DNA of 64,000 bases from Pseudomonas sp. WJP1. Lineage in GTDB: Bacteria; Pseudomonadota; Gammaproteobacteria; Pseudomonadales; Pseudomonadaceae. The stretch spans positions 484,501 through 548,500 of the forward strand of contig NZ_CP110128.1 of NCBI RefSeq assembly GCF_028471945.1, in the 5' to 3' direction. The notes under the pieces are model-generated. The model had not been told where the DNA came from. It was given only the letters and a program-made list of their open reading frames with translations, and did not search any database. Positions within the stretch are counted from its first letter, which is position 1. Each line of letters begins with the position of its first letter. A program made the translations under genes and the position numbers. Positions 47,455-55,918 of the stretch are shown one piece after another.

Positions 47455-48413
47455 CAGAAATGTCCCTTGATCGCGAGTTCGCGGTAATAAGCGCCGAGGG
47501 CGGTGAGGCGACAGCCCGTGGAGTGGATGGCGGCGTAGTACATGTGTTCGGCGTCCACCGGTTCGACCAGGCTGTGGCGGTTGCACTTTTGCAGCTGGGC
47601 GAAGACCTCGCCCTGTTCCGGGTTGAACTCAGGTTCCGTGGGTTCAAAGCTGGGCGCGAGGGGGTACATCGACTCCGCTTCGGCAAACCACTCGGGGAGT
47701 TTGCGCAGGATTTCCTTTGGGATCAGCGGTGACACTTCGCGCAGGGAGATGAACTGCGAAACGTTGGTCTTGAACACCGGACGCTGCTCCCAGGCATCGA
47801 GTGCGTTGTCGACAAACGCATACAGGCTGCCGGGGGTGATCTTGCCCAGGATGTTCGCCGCTCCGCCGTGCAGGGCCTGCAGCAACAATCCGGTGAACAC
47901 ACCGTGCTGTGCGCCCTCCAGCGCCGGCTCCTCCTTTTTGCAGGCGGTCAAAATGGTCATGCCTTCGCCGACCACGCTACCTTCACTGCGCAAGGCCCGT
48001 AGTTCGCCGGCCGAGCCGCTCTGGCAGCAATCGAGAATGATCACTTTGTTCTTGATCTTCGTGGCCTTGCTGGCCCAGTTCAGAATGTCGCTAAGGCGAA
48101 TCCCGTCCTTGGCGCTCTTGTAATCCTGCGGGATCAACATGCCTTCGTCGGTGTCAGTGTCGAAGCTGCCGTGGCCGGCGAAATACAGCAGGGCGACATT
48201 GCAGTCCCCGGAAAACAGCTCGCGGATCTGGTCTTCGAGTTTTTCCCGGCCCAGGTAGTCCTCGGCGGAGGTCAGCACGATGTTCTTGAAGTTCGGATCG
48301 CCATTGGCGTCGGTCTTCAGCACCGAGGCCATGGCCATGGCGTCATTGCTGCAACCGCTCAGGCGCGACACATGGGTGTAGTCGTTGATACCGATAAACA
48401 GTCCCTTGCGCAT
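47454..48413 (-). CDS. Caspase-like protease (peptidase C14), probable Thoeris effector
   Basis: 319-residue cytoplasmic protein. The caspase fold (about 1-225) opens with GLFIGINDY (4-12) and SNDAMAMASVL (22-32), and has the catalytic His81 in YFAGHGSFD and the catalytic Cys130 in ILDCCQSGS. Position 2 of the CC pair matches the metacaspase DxCxSG motif. TILTACKKEEPALEG (153-167) and GVFTGLLLQAL (171-181) complete the fold. Residues 226-319 are an added domain ending in AEHMYYAAIHSTGCRLT and LGAYYRELAIKGHF; I do not recognise it and suspect ligand sensing. In type IV Thoeris a caspase-like protease is activated by a TIR-made cyclic ADP-ribose variant and degrades host proteins. The start follows the first TIR stop by two bases; an ATG at 48473 would overlap it. 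Confidence 0.88.
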   Translation of the reverse strand: MRKGLFIGINDYTHVSRLSGCSNDAMAMASVLKTDANGDPNFKNIVLTSAEDYLGREKLEDQIRELFSGDCNVALLYFAGHGSFDTDTDEGMLIPQDYKSAKDGIRLSDILNWASKATKIKNKVIILDCCQSGSAGELRALRSEGSVVGEGMTILTACKKEEPALEGAQHGVFTGLLLQALHGGAANILGKITPGSLYAFVDNALDAWEQRPVFKTNVSQFISLREVSPLIPKEILRKLPEWFAEAESMYPLAPSFEPTEPEFNPEQGEVFAQLQKCNRHSLVEPVDAEHMYYAAIHSTGCRLTALGAYYRELAIKGHF

Positions 48414-48415
48414 GG

Positions 48416-48823
48416 TTACACCGCCGTATGCTGGCGAATCGCATTGATGATGCTGTTGGTGTTCCACGCGCATTCGGCATGTGCCGCGTCACGTACCACC
48501 GTGGAAATGCGCTCGGCACCGAACGGCTTGATCGCAATGATCACCTTGCCCATGCGCTTGGCGATCTCGATTTCCTTGTTGATCCACTTGCTGTAGGTGG
48601 CGTACATCCCGGCCATGATCAACACCGCCGAACACGGGCGGATCTTGTTTTCGATGGCATCCTCGAGTTGTTTGTCGGTTTGCGCGCCGACAATCGGGTT
48701 CTCCGGTGGCACCGAAAAATTCTTGAAGGTGAAATCCGGCTTGGCGTTGAGCAGGCGCACGAGACTGTCGTGGGCGTCGGAGTAGTTCCAAGAGTGGCTG
48801 ATGAACAGATGGTAGGTTTGCAT
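48416..48823 (-). CDS. thsB: ThsB-like TIR protein, first gene of the TIR-caspase operon
   Basis: 135-residue protein of the TIR-like (PF08937, ThsB) type. It starts with YHLFISHSWNYSDAH (4-18), has NFSVPPENPI (35-44) and the late motif SKWINKEIEIAKRMGKVIIA in which Glu84 is the expected NADase residue. KPFGAERIS and a final NTNSIINAIR are typical of the family. A GAGGG ribosome site lies eight bases upstream. In Thoeris systems ThsB senses phage and makes an NAD-derived signal for the effector, here probably the caspase-like protein encoded two bases downstream. The family match is good; specificity of the signal is inference. Confidence 0.88.
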   Translation of the reverse strand: MQTYHLFISHSWNYSDAHDSLVRLLNAKPDFTFKNFSVPPENPIVGAQTDKQLEDAIENKIRPCSAVLIMAGMYATYSKWINKEIEIAKRMGKVIIAIKPFGAERISTVVRDAAHAECAWNTNSIINAIRQHTAV

Positions 48824-49022
48824 GGGTGTCCCTCGGTGTCGCAGGAGTGCGAAGAGGGTTTGAACTTAGGCGATTGCAGGGCGGCCACAAGGGGGCGGCG
48901 CCAAAAGAGAAATGCCCTACAAGCGAGGGTTTGCAAGTCTTACAGAAAGGTCTGACGTTTAAGTGGCGGCGGGATTCAGCCGCCGACCGCCCCGCTGAAG
49001 CCAGGGCGGTCGACACATCTGT
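48824..49022 (-). promoter_or_regulatory. Gap between rsgA and the TIR-caspase operon
   Basis: About 200 bases. It begins (minus strand) with hairpins formed by GACCGCCCTGG and its partner (about 48988-49015), which would end rsgA transcripts. It must hold the operon promoter, but no convincing -35/-10 pair was found; TTGCAA near 48928 is a weak candidate. Confidence 0.4.
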
Positions 49023-50054
49023 TTAGTAGCCGTTTTCCGGCAGGCTGGCGATGATCGAGCGGTAGCTGTTCATCCGTTGCTGTTGCACGCGGCCGTCTTC
49101 CAAGGCCTTGAGCAGGGCGCAACCGGGTTCGCGGTCGTGCTTGCAGTCGCGGAAGCGGCAGGTGCCGAGCAAGTCGTTGAACTCGATGAAGCCGGCCTCG
49201 ACATCGGCGCGGCTGACGTGGCCCAGGCCGAATTCGCGGATACCCGGGGAGTCGATCAGCTCACCGCCGCCGGGGAAGTGGAACAGGCGTGCGGTGGTCG
49301 TGGTATGGGTGCCCTGGCCGGACAACTCGGACAACGGGCCGACACGGGTTTCGACTTCCGGCAGCAGGCTGTTGACCAGCGACGACTTGCCGACGCCGGA
49401 CTGGCCGACGAACACGCTGATGCGCCCGTCCAGTTGCTTCTGCAGTTGCTCCATGCCGTTGCCGTGGTGGGCCGACACTTCCAGCACCGGATAACCCAGG
49501 GTGCGGTAGACCGCGAGCAAGGCATTCAGCGCCGGGGCGTTGTGCTCGTCGATCAGGTCGAACTTGTTCAGCAACAGTAGCGGCTTGATGCCCGCATGTT
49601 CGGCGGCTACGAGGTAGCGGTCGATCAGGTTGGCATGGGGCTCAGGCAGTGGCGCGAACACGATGACAATCATGTCGACGTTCGCCGCTACCGGTTTGAG
49701 CTGGCCACGGCTGTCCGGGCGGCAGAGTTCGGTATTGCGTGGCAATTGTGCCACGATGACGCCGATGCCCTGGTTGCCGGCACGCCACACCACCTGGTCG
49801 CCGGTCACCAGCGCAGGCAGGTTAGCGCGCAGGTGGCAGCGGAACACCTGGCCGGCCAGCTCGCCATCGCGGGCCTCGACTTCGACCTGCACACCGAAGT
49901 GCGCGATCACCAGGCCGTGCTGTTCCGGGCCCAGGTCGCCGCCCTCAAGTGCCTCGACAGCCGAGGACTCGCGTTTGGCGGCGCGGGCAGCGCGTTCGCC
50001 CTGAATCTTTTCGATGCGCCAGTTTTGACGACGATTGAGTTGGCGTTTGGCCAT
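49023..50054 (-). CDS. rsgA: Ribosome small-subunit-dependent GTPase A
   Basis: 343-residue circularly permuted GTPase that checks late 30S ribosome assembly. The OB-fold N-terminus (about 40-120) is followed by the permuted G motifs: NKFDL (163-167, G4) before GQSGVGKSS (217-225, G1) and DSPG (268-271, G3). The C-terminal zinc knuckle has Cys299, Cys304, His306 and Cys312. It is divergent from orn, the usual Pseudomonas arrangement, whereas the motAB pair normally lies close on the other side. Confidence 0.96.
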   Translation of the reverse strand: MAKRQLNRRQNWRIEKIQGERAARAAKRESSAVEALEGGDLGPEQHGLVIAHFGVQVEVEARDGELAGQVFRCHLRANLPALVTGDQVVWRAGNQGIGVIVAQLPRNTELCRPDSRGQLKPVAANVDMIVIVFAPLPEPHANLIDRYLVAAEHAGIKPLLLLNKFDLIDEHNAPALNALLAVYRTLGYPVLEVSAHHGNGMEQLQKQLDGRISVFVGQSGVGKSSLVNSLLPEVETRVGPLSELSGQGTHTTTTARLFHFPGGGELIDSPGIREFGLGHVSRADVEAGFIEFNDLLGTCRFRDCKHDREPGCALLKALEDGRVQQQRMNSYRSIIASLPENGY

Positions 50055-50161
50055 GGGTGTTCCGTAGTAATAATGCAGCGATTAGGTAAAACGGCCGCGA
50101 GTTTAGCACGCCCGGCCACCGGCCTAGGCTAAACTGCGCAGCATTGCCTAGGAGCCGACAC

Positions 50162-50704
50162 ATGCAAAACCCGCAGAACCTGATCTGGATCGACCTGGAA
50201 ATGACCGGTCTGAACCCGGATACCGATGTCATCATCGAAATGGCCACCATTGTCACCGACAGCGACCTGAACACCCTGGCCGAAGGTCCGGTGATCGCGA
50301 TCCACCACAGCGACGAAATCCTCGCTGGCATGGACGAGTGGAACACCCGTCAACATGGCGGTTCGGGTCTGACCCAGCGCGTGCGTGACAGCCGCATCAG
50401 CATGGCCGAAGCCGAAGCACAAACCATCGCCTTCCTGGAGAAGTGGGTGCCCAAGGGCAAGTCGCCGATCTGCGGCAACAGCATTTGCCAGGATCGTCGC
50501 TTCCTTTATACGCACATGAAATCCCTGGAAAGCTATTTCCACTACCGCAACCTCGACGTTTCGACCCTCAAGGAGCTGGCCGCTCGCTGGGCGCCGGACG
50601 TACGCGACAGCTTCAAGAAGGGCAGCACCCACCTGGCGCTGGACGACATCCGTGAGTCGATCGCCGAGCTGCAGCACTATCGCCAGCATTTCATCAAGGT
50701 TTGA
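50162..50704 (+). CDS. orn: Oligoribonuclease
   Basis: 180-residue DEDDh 3'-5' exoribonuclease that finishes RNA breakdown and in Pseudomonas destroys pGpG, the product of cyclic-di-GMP turnover. The catalytic residues are Asp11 and Glu13 (WIDLEMTGL), Asp111, His157 and Asp162. The start at 50162 matches the family N-terminus [19 protein letters not shown] lies about ten bases upstream. Divergent from rsgA. Confidence 0.97.
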   Translation: MQNPQNLIWIDLEMTGLNPDTDVIIEMATIVTDSDLNTLAEGPVIAIHHSDEILAGMDEWNTRQHGGSGLTQRVRDSRISMAEAEAQTIAFLEKWVPKGKSPICGNSICQDRRFLYTHMKSLESYFHYRNLDVSTLKELAARWAPDVRDSFKKGSTHLALDDIRESIAELQHYRQHFIKV

Positions 50705-50793
50705 TCGGGTGGCATAAACGCTGACACCTTTGCCCCCTTTTGGTGCTTCAGCGAAGTGCGTAGACTGCGCGCCTTTTCGCAAGGATCGCCACC

Positions 50794-51405
50794 ATGTTGT
50801 TGATGCTTTACCTGATCGCCATCACCGCTGAAGCCATGACCGGCGCGCTGTCTGCCGGGCGTCGCGGCATGGACTGGTTCGGCGTGGTGCTGATCGCGTG
50901 CGTCACGGCGCTGGGCGGCGGTTCGGTACGCGACGTGCTGCTCGGCCACTACCCGCTGACCTGGGTCAAACACCCGGAATACCTGGTGCTGACCACCATT
51001 GCAGCCATGATCACGGTGTTCACCGCACGCTGGATGCGCCATCTGCGTTCATTGTTTCTGGTGCTCGACGCCGTCGGCCTGGTGGCATTCACGCTGATTG
51101 GCTGCATGACCGCCCTGGAAATGGGGCATGGCATGTTGGTCGCGTCGGTCAGCGGTGTGATCACAGGGGTGTTTGGTGGCATCCTGCGGGATATCTTCTG
51201 CAACGATATTCCACTGATTTTTCGGCGCGAACTGTACGCCAGCGTCTCCTTCGCGGCGGCGTGGTGCTACATGCTCTGCCTGTACCTGAATCTGCCTGGG
51301 GAGCAGGCGATCCTGATCACGCTGTTCGGCGGTTTCCTGCTACGTCTGCTGGCGATCCGCTTCCATTGGGAAATGCCCAAGTTCGTCTACAACGACGAGG
51401 CCTGA
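50794..51405 (+). CDS. TRIC-type/UPF0126 membrane protein
   Basis: 203-residue membrane protein with about seven hydrophobic segments arranged as two similar halves. Each half has the GGGxxRDVL-type motif: GGGSVRDVLL (about 45-54) and GGILRDIFCND (about 128-138). These are the marks of the UPF0126 family, relatives of trimeric intracellular cation channels. In bacteria such channels conduct potassium or may carry glycine. The start follows an AAGGA sequence. The end overlaps the convergent queG gene by 19 bases. Confidence 0.85.
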   Translation: MLLMLYLIAITAEAMTGALSAGRRGMDWFGVVLIACVTALGGGSVRDVLLGHYPLTWVKHPEYLVLTTIAAMITVFTARWMRHLRSLFLVLDAVGLVAFTLIGCMTALEMGHGMLVASVSGVITGVFGGILRDIFCNDIPLIFRRELYASVSFAAAWCYMLCLYLNLPGEQAILITLFGGFLLRLLAIRFHWEMPKFVYNDEA

Positions 51406-52466
51406 CGTTCGGCGTGCTGCTTCAGGGCCCACTCGACGTGTTCGCGGACCAGGTCGGATGGGTGTTCGCGTCGTGCCTTCAGCGCTTCCAGTACCGGAAT
51501 CGTTGAAGGCGCATTTCCCAGGCCCACCGCCAGGTTGCGCAGCCAGTTTTCGTAACCGGTCCGGCGCAAGGGCGAACCTTCGGTGCTGCTCAGGAATTTA
51601 TCCTCGTCCCACATGAACAGCTCGGCCAGTTCGGCGTTGTCCAGGTTGTGTCGTGGTTTGAAGTCGCTTTCGCCGGACGGGCGGGCGAAGCGGTTCCACG
51701 GGCAGACGATCTGGCAGTCATCGCAACCGAACACCCGATTGCCGATCAGCGGTCGCAGCTCTTCGGGGATGGCGCCCTTGAGTTCGATGGTCAAATAGGA
51801 AATGCAGCGCCGGGCGTCCAGCACATAGGGGCCGACAAAGGCATTGGTCGGGCAGATGTCGAGGCAGGCGCTGCAGCGGCCGCAGTGTTCGGTGGCATGG
51901 GGTGGGTCCACTGGCAGCGGCAGGTCGACGAACAGTTCGGCGAGGAAGAAATAACTGCCGGCCTTGCGATTCAGCACCAGGGTGTTTTTACCGATCCAAC
52001 CCAGGCCTGCTTTCTCCGCGATGGCTTTTTCCAGGACGGGAGCGCTGTCGACGAACGCGCGATAGCCAAACGGGCCAATCTGGGCCTGAATTTTCTCTGC
52101 CAGATGTTGCACGCGTTTACGAATCAATTTGTGGTAATCGCGGCCCAAGGCATAACGCGAGACGTAGGCTTTTTCCGGTTGGGCGAGCAATTGCGCCATT
52201 CTGGTATCGCCTGACAGGTAGTCCATGCGCAGCGACACCACGCGCAAGGTGCCCGGCACCAGTTCTTCGGGGTGCGAGCGTTTGCTGCCGTGGGCGCCCA
52301 TGTAGTCCATTTCGCCGTGGTAGCCGGCGGCGAGCCAGCGTTCCAGGTGCTGCTCATGCTCGGCCAGGTCCAGGCCGCTGATGCCGACTTGTTGAAAGCC
52401 CAGCTCGCGGCCCCAGTCCTTGATGGATTGGGCGAGGGCAGGCAGGTCTGTGGTAATAGCGGGCAT
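51387..52466 (-). CDS. queG: Epoxyqueuosine reductase
   Basis: 359-residue cobalamin and iron-sulfur enzyme performing the last step of queuosine synthesis in tRNA anticodons. The two [4Fe-4S] motifs are CGRCSACLDICPTNAF and a second set with CDDCQIVCPWN. GLGWIGKNTLVLN is the conserved family block. Start at 52466 (MPAITTDLP) is preferred; longer open frame to 52538 would cross the divergent promoter. It is divergent from the nnrD/E operon with about 60 bases between. Confidence 0.94.
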   Translation of the reverse strand: MPAITTDLPALAQSIKDWGRELGFQQVGISGLDLAEHEQHLERWLAAGYHGEMDYMGAHGSKRSHPEELVPGTLRVVSLRMDYLSGDTRMAQLLAQPEKAYVSRYALGRDYHKLIRKRVQHLAEKIQAQIGPFGYRAFVDSAPVLEKAIAEKAGLGWIGKNTLVLNRKAGSYFFLAELFVDLPLPVDPPHATEHCGRCSACLDICPTNAFVGPYVLDARRCISYLTIELKGAIPEELRPLIGNRVFGCDDCQIVCPWNRFARPSGESDFKPRHNLDNAELAELFMWDEDKFLSSTEGSPLRRTGYENWLRNLAVGLGNAPSTIPVLEALKARREHPSDLVREHVEWALKQHAERQASSL

Positions 52467-52495
52467 GAGGCGAGAGAAACCGGAGCTGAGGTGCG

Positions 52496-52501
52496 TATAA
52501 T
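52496..52501 (+). promoter_or_regulatory. Likely -10 of the nnrD/E-hfq operon
   Basis: TATAAT lies 29 bases before the nnrD/E start in the short divergent gap. A matching -35 hexamer is poor, so the promoter is tentative. Confidence 0.45.
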
Positions 52502-52529
52502 TCTGCCAGACATCGGAGCCCGTAGACGC

Positions 52530-54029
52530 ATGCCGCACACTAAAGATGATTTACCCGACGCGCTGTACAGCGCCGCGCAGGTCCGAAGGCTCGATGCGAG
52601 CCTGATCGCGGCCGGCACGCCGGGCTTCGAATTGATGCAGCGTGCTGCACGGGCGACCTGGCGGGCGCTGGTCCGGCATTGGCCGACGGCGAATGAATTG
52701 ACGGTGGTCGCAGGCCACGGCAATAACGCGGGTGACGGTTATCTGGTTGCAGTGCTGGCCAAGCGCGGCGGGTGGACGGTACGGGTGCTGGCGGCAGGCG
52801 ATCCGCAACAATTGCGAGGTGATGCGGCTTCGGCCCATGCCGAAGCGGTGGCCGAAAACGTTGTCATTCAAGCGTGGAGCGCGCAATCGGACTACCGAGG
52901 CATAGTCCTGGACGCCCTGCTCGGCACCGGCCTGACCGGTGACGTACGCGAGCCGTACGCCAGTGCCATCGCGGCGATCAACGCCAGCGGACTTCCGGTG
53001 GCGGCGGTGGACATCCCCTCCGGGCTATGTGCCGATACCGGCCGCATCCTCGGTTGTGCCGTACAAGCCGATCTGACGGTGACCTTTATCGGCTTGAAGC
53101 TGGGGTTGTTCACCGGCGACGCGGCCAATGTGGTGGGCGAGCGGGTGTTCAATGACCTGCATGCCGATCCCCAGCTGGTCGAAGGGGTGCCGATGACCGC
53201 TCGGCGCCTGACGGCCGGCAATCTGCCGCGCCTGGCCGCCCGCAACGGCGCTTCCCATAAGGGCCAGTTCGGCCACGTATTGCTGATCGGTGGCGATCGC
53301 GGAATGGGCGGGGCGATCCTGTTGAGCGCGCAAAGTGCATTGCGTAGCGGCGCGGGCATGGTGTCGCTGGCGACTCGCCCCGAGCATGTACCCGCTGCCT
53401 TGGCCCGCATCCCCGAGGCAATGGCGTTGGGCACTGCGTCGGCCAATCAGCTGATGGATTTGCTTCAAAAAGTGTCCGTTTTGGTGGTCGGCCCTGGGCT
53501 GGGGCAGGGTGCCTGGGGGCGCAGCCTGTTGTCGGCTGCCGCCAACGCACCCCTGCCGCAAGTCTGGGACGCCGATGCGCTGAACCTGCTGGCCGAAGGC
53601 CGGGTGAGCTTGCCCAAGGGCTGCGTGATCACGCCGCATCCGGGGGAAGCCGCGCGGTTGCTGGGGCTCAGCACGGCCCAGGTCCAGGCGGATCGCCCTG
53701 CGGCGGCCCATGCGTTGAGCAAAAAATACACAGCAGTGGTGGTGCTCAAGGGCGCCGGTAGTCTGATCGCCTGTCCTGATGGGCGGCTTGCCGTGTGTCA
53801 TCAGGGCCATCCGGCGATGGCCGCCGCCGGGCTGGGCGACGTGCTGGCCGGTCTGCTCGGTGCGCTGCTGGCACAGGGCCTGGCGGCGTTCGACGCGGCG
53901 TGCCTGGCGGTCTGGCTGCACGCCAATGCCGGTGTATACCAAGGTAAATTCGGCCGCGGGCTGGCGGCCAGTGATCTGATACCAGCCATTCGTCAGTTGT
54001 TGGAGGAGCAAGCACCGTGTCTGAAGTAA
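52530..54029 (+). CDS. nnr: Bifunctional NAD(P)H-hydrate epimerase/dehydratase
   Basis: 499-residue repair enzyme with both activities in one chain. The N-terminal epimerase (YjeF_N) domain has GHGNNAGDG (62-70) and PSGLCADTG. The C-terminal ADP-dependent dehydratase has the ribokinase-like LLIGGDRGMGGA, TPHPGEAARLLG and AAAGLGDVLAGLLG motifs. It restores damaged NADH and NADPH hydrates. The start at 52530 fits the family; the frame extends upstream only into queG. It leads the operon and overlaps tsaE by 13 bases. Confidence 0.94.
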   Translation: MPHTKDDLPDALYSAAQVRRLDASLIAAGTPGFELMQRAARATWRALVRHWPTANELTVVAGHGNNAGDGYLVAVLAKRGGWTVRVLAAGDPQQLRGDAASAHAEAVAENVVIQAWSAQSDYRGIVLDALLGTGLTGDVREPYASAIAAINASGLPVAAVDIPSGLCADTGRILGCAVQADLTVTFIGLKLGLFTGDAANVVGERVFNDLHADPQLVEGVPMTARRLTAGNLPRLAARNGASHKGQFGHVLLIGGDRGMGGAILLSAQSALRSGAGMVSLATRPEHVPAALARIPEAMALGTASANQLMDLLQKVSVLVVGPGLGQGAWGRSLLSAAANAPLPQVWDADALNLLAEGRVSLPKGCVITPHPGEAARLLGLSTAQVQADRPAAAHALSKKYTAVVVLKGAGSLIACPDGRLAVCHQGHPAMAAAGLGDVLAGLLGALLAQGLAAFDAACLAVWLHANAGVYQGKFGRGLAASDLIPAIRQLLEEQAPCLK

Positions 54030-54487
54030 CCCTGTACCTGGCCGATGAGCAGGCCATGAGCGACTTTGGCGCACGTATCGCCCGTATCACTGAGGGGCAT
54101 GGCCTGATCTTCCTTGAAGGTAATCTCGGGATGGGGAAAACCACCTTGTCCCGGGGTATCATCCGTGGCCTGGGGCATGTGGGGGCGGTCAAAAGCCCGA
54201 CCTTCACCTTGGTCGAGCCCTATGAGATCGGCGACGTTCGCGCTTTCCATTTCGACCTGTATCGCCTGGTCGATCCGGAGGAGCTGGAGTTTCTCGGCAT
54301 CCGTGACTATTTCGAGGACGATGCCCTGTGCCTCATCGAGTGGCCCGATAAAGGTGCAGGCTTTTTGCCAAAGCCCGACCTGACCATTACCATTAGCCCG
54401 CAAGACAGCGGGCGTTCGCTGAAAATTTTACCCAGGGGCTCGCGCGGCGAGGCCTGGTGTGCCGCTTTGGCATTGGAATCCAAATAA
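54017..54487 (+). CDS. tsaE: tRNA threonylcarbamoyladenosine biosynthesis ATPase TsaE
   Basis: 156-residue P-loop ATPase. Walker A is GNLGMGKT (35-42), and FHFDLYRL with LCLIEWPDK are family blocks. It drives the TsaBD complex that makes the universal t6A37 modification on ANN-decoding tRNAs. It overlaps the end of the nnr gene, and amiB begins right after its stop. Confidence 0.95.
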   Translation: MSEVTLYLADEQAMSDFGARIARITEGHGLIFLEGNLGMGKTTLSRGIIRGLGHVGAVKSPTFTLVEPYEIGDVRAFHFDLYRLVDPEELEFLGIRDYFEDDALCLIEWPDKGAGFLPKPDLTITISPQDSGRSLKILPRGSRGEAWCAALALESK

Positions 54488-55918
54488 ATGATGGGGTTAG
54501 GTATGCGCTTTCGCGCGTTGGTTGCTGCCGTAGGGGTGTTGTTTCTGGCGGTGACCGTCGACGCTGTGGCCGAGACGAAGGTCAACAGCGTTCGCCTGTG
54601 GCGGGCTCCGGATAACACGCGGCTGGTGTTTGACCTGACCGGCCCCGTGCAGCACAGCGTCTTCACGCTGACAGCCCCGGATCGCCTGGTCATCGATATC
54701 AATGGCGCGAGCCTCGGTGCGCCGTTGAACGTCAACTCGTCCAACACCCCGATCACCGCGATGCGCTCGGCACAACGTACGCCGACCGATTTGCGGGTGG
54801 TCATCGACCTGAAAAAAGCGGTGACGCCGAAAAGCTTCTCCCTGGCGCCCAACGCGCAGTATGGCAATCGCCTGGTGGTCGATCTGTTCGATAACCCGGC
54901 CGATGCCGCACCGCCAACAGCGCCGACGCCATCGGTGGCCACGGTGCCGGCCGTTCCGGTCACACCTGCCGAACCTGCGATCAAGCTGCCTCCGGCACCG
55001 GCTGGCAAACGCGACATCGTTGTGGTGATCGATGCCGGTCACGGCGGTGAAGACCCGGGCGCCTCCGGCTCCCGTGGTCAGCGCGAGAAAGACGTGGTGC
55101 TGCAGATCGCCCGCGAAACGCAACGCCAGGTCAATGGCATGAAAGGCTTCCGTGCGGAACTGACCCGTACCGGCGACTACTTCATTCCACTGCGTGGCCG
55201 TACGGAAATCGCCCGCAAGAAAGGCGCCGACCTGTTCGTCTCGATCCATGCCGACGCCGCGCCTTCTGCCGCGGCGTTCGGTGCCTCGGTGTTTGCCTTG
55301 TCCGATCGTGGTGCCACTTCGGAAACCGCGCGCTGGCTGGCCGACAGTGAAAACCGTTCCGACCTGATCGGTGGTGCCGGCAACGTTAGCCTCGATGACA
55401 AGGACCGCATGCTGGCCGGCGTATTGCTCGACCTGTCGATGACCGCGTCCCTGACCTCCAGCCTGAACGTCGGCCAGAAAGTGCTGAGTAACATTGGCCG
55501 GGTTACGCCCCTGCACAAGCAGCGGGTCGAGCAGGCCGGGTTCATGGTGCTGAAGTCGCCGGACATTCCGTCGATCCTGGTCGAAACCGGGTTTATCTCC
55601 AACGCCAACGAAGCCTCGAAGCTGGCTGCATCGAGCCACCAGCAGGCGCTGGCGCGATCCATCAGCAGCGGCGTGCGCCAGTTCTTCCAGCAAAATCCGC
55701 CACCGGGCACTTACATCGCCTGGCTGCGTGATTCCGGAAAAATCGCTCAAGGCCCACGTGACCATCGGGTAAACCCGGGCGAGACGCTGGCGATGATCGC
55801 GGTGCGCTATCAGGTGTCGCCGGCGACCCTGCGCAGCGCCAACAACCTGTCGAGCGATGAACTCAAGATTGGTCAGCACCTGACCATCCCGGGCACTGAA
55901 CTGGCGGCCAAGGAATGA
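54488..55918 (+). CDS. amiB: N-acetylmuramoyl-L-alanine amidase AmiB-type
   Basis: 476-residue exported cell-wall amidase that cuts septal peptidoglycan during division. A signal peptide (about 1-34) is followed by an AMIN domain (about 35-130), a Pro-rich linker (136-175), the Amidase_3 zinc domain with [10 protein letters not shown] (His185, Glu188) and a C-terminal LysM module (about 427-470). An internal ATG at 54503 (MRFRALV) has GGGG seven bases upstream and may be the true start. The stop overlaps the mutL start (ATGA). Confidence 0.93.
   Translation: MMGLGMRFRALVAAVGVLFLAVTVDAVAETKVNSVRLWRAPDNTRLVFDLTGPVQHSVFTLTAPDRLVIDINGASLGAPLNVNSSNTPITAMRSAQRTPTDLRVVIDLKKAVTPKSFSLAPNAQYGNRLVVDLFDNPADAAPPTAPTPSVATVPAVPVTPAEPAIKLPPAPAGKRDIVVVIDAGHGGEDPGASGSRGQREKDVVLQIARETQRQVNGMKGFRAELTRTGDYFIPLRGRTEIARKKGADLFVSIHADAAPSAAAFGASVFALSDRGATSETARWLADSENRSDLIGGAGNVSLDDKDRMLAGVLLDLSMTASLTSSLNVGQKVLSNIGRVTPLHKQRVEQAGFMVLKSPDIPSILVETGFISNANEASKLAASSHQQALARSISSGVRQFFQQNPPPGTYIAWLRDSGKIAQGPRDHRVNPGETLAMIAVRYQVSPATLRSANNLSSDELKIGQHLTIPGTELAAKE

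Noticed and set aside
47284..48596. Several plus-strand frames opposite the TIR-caspase operon
   Set aside because: The minus-strand genes have matching catalytic motifs, ribosome sites and coupled starts; the plus-strand frames have none.
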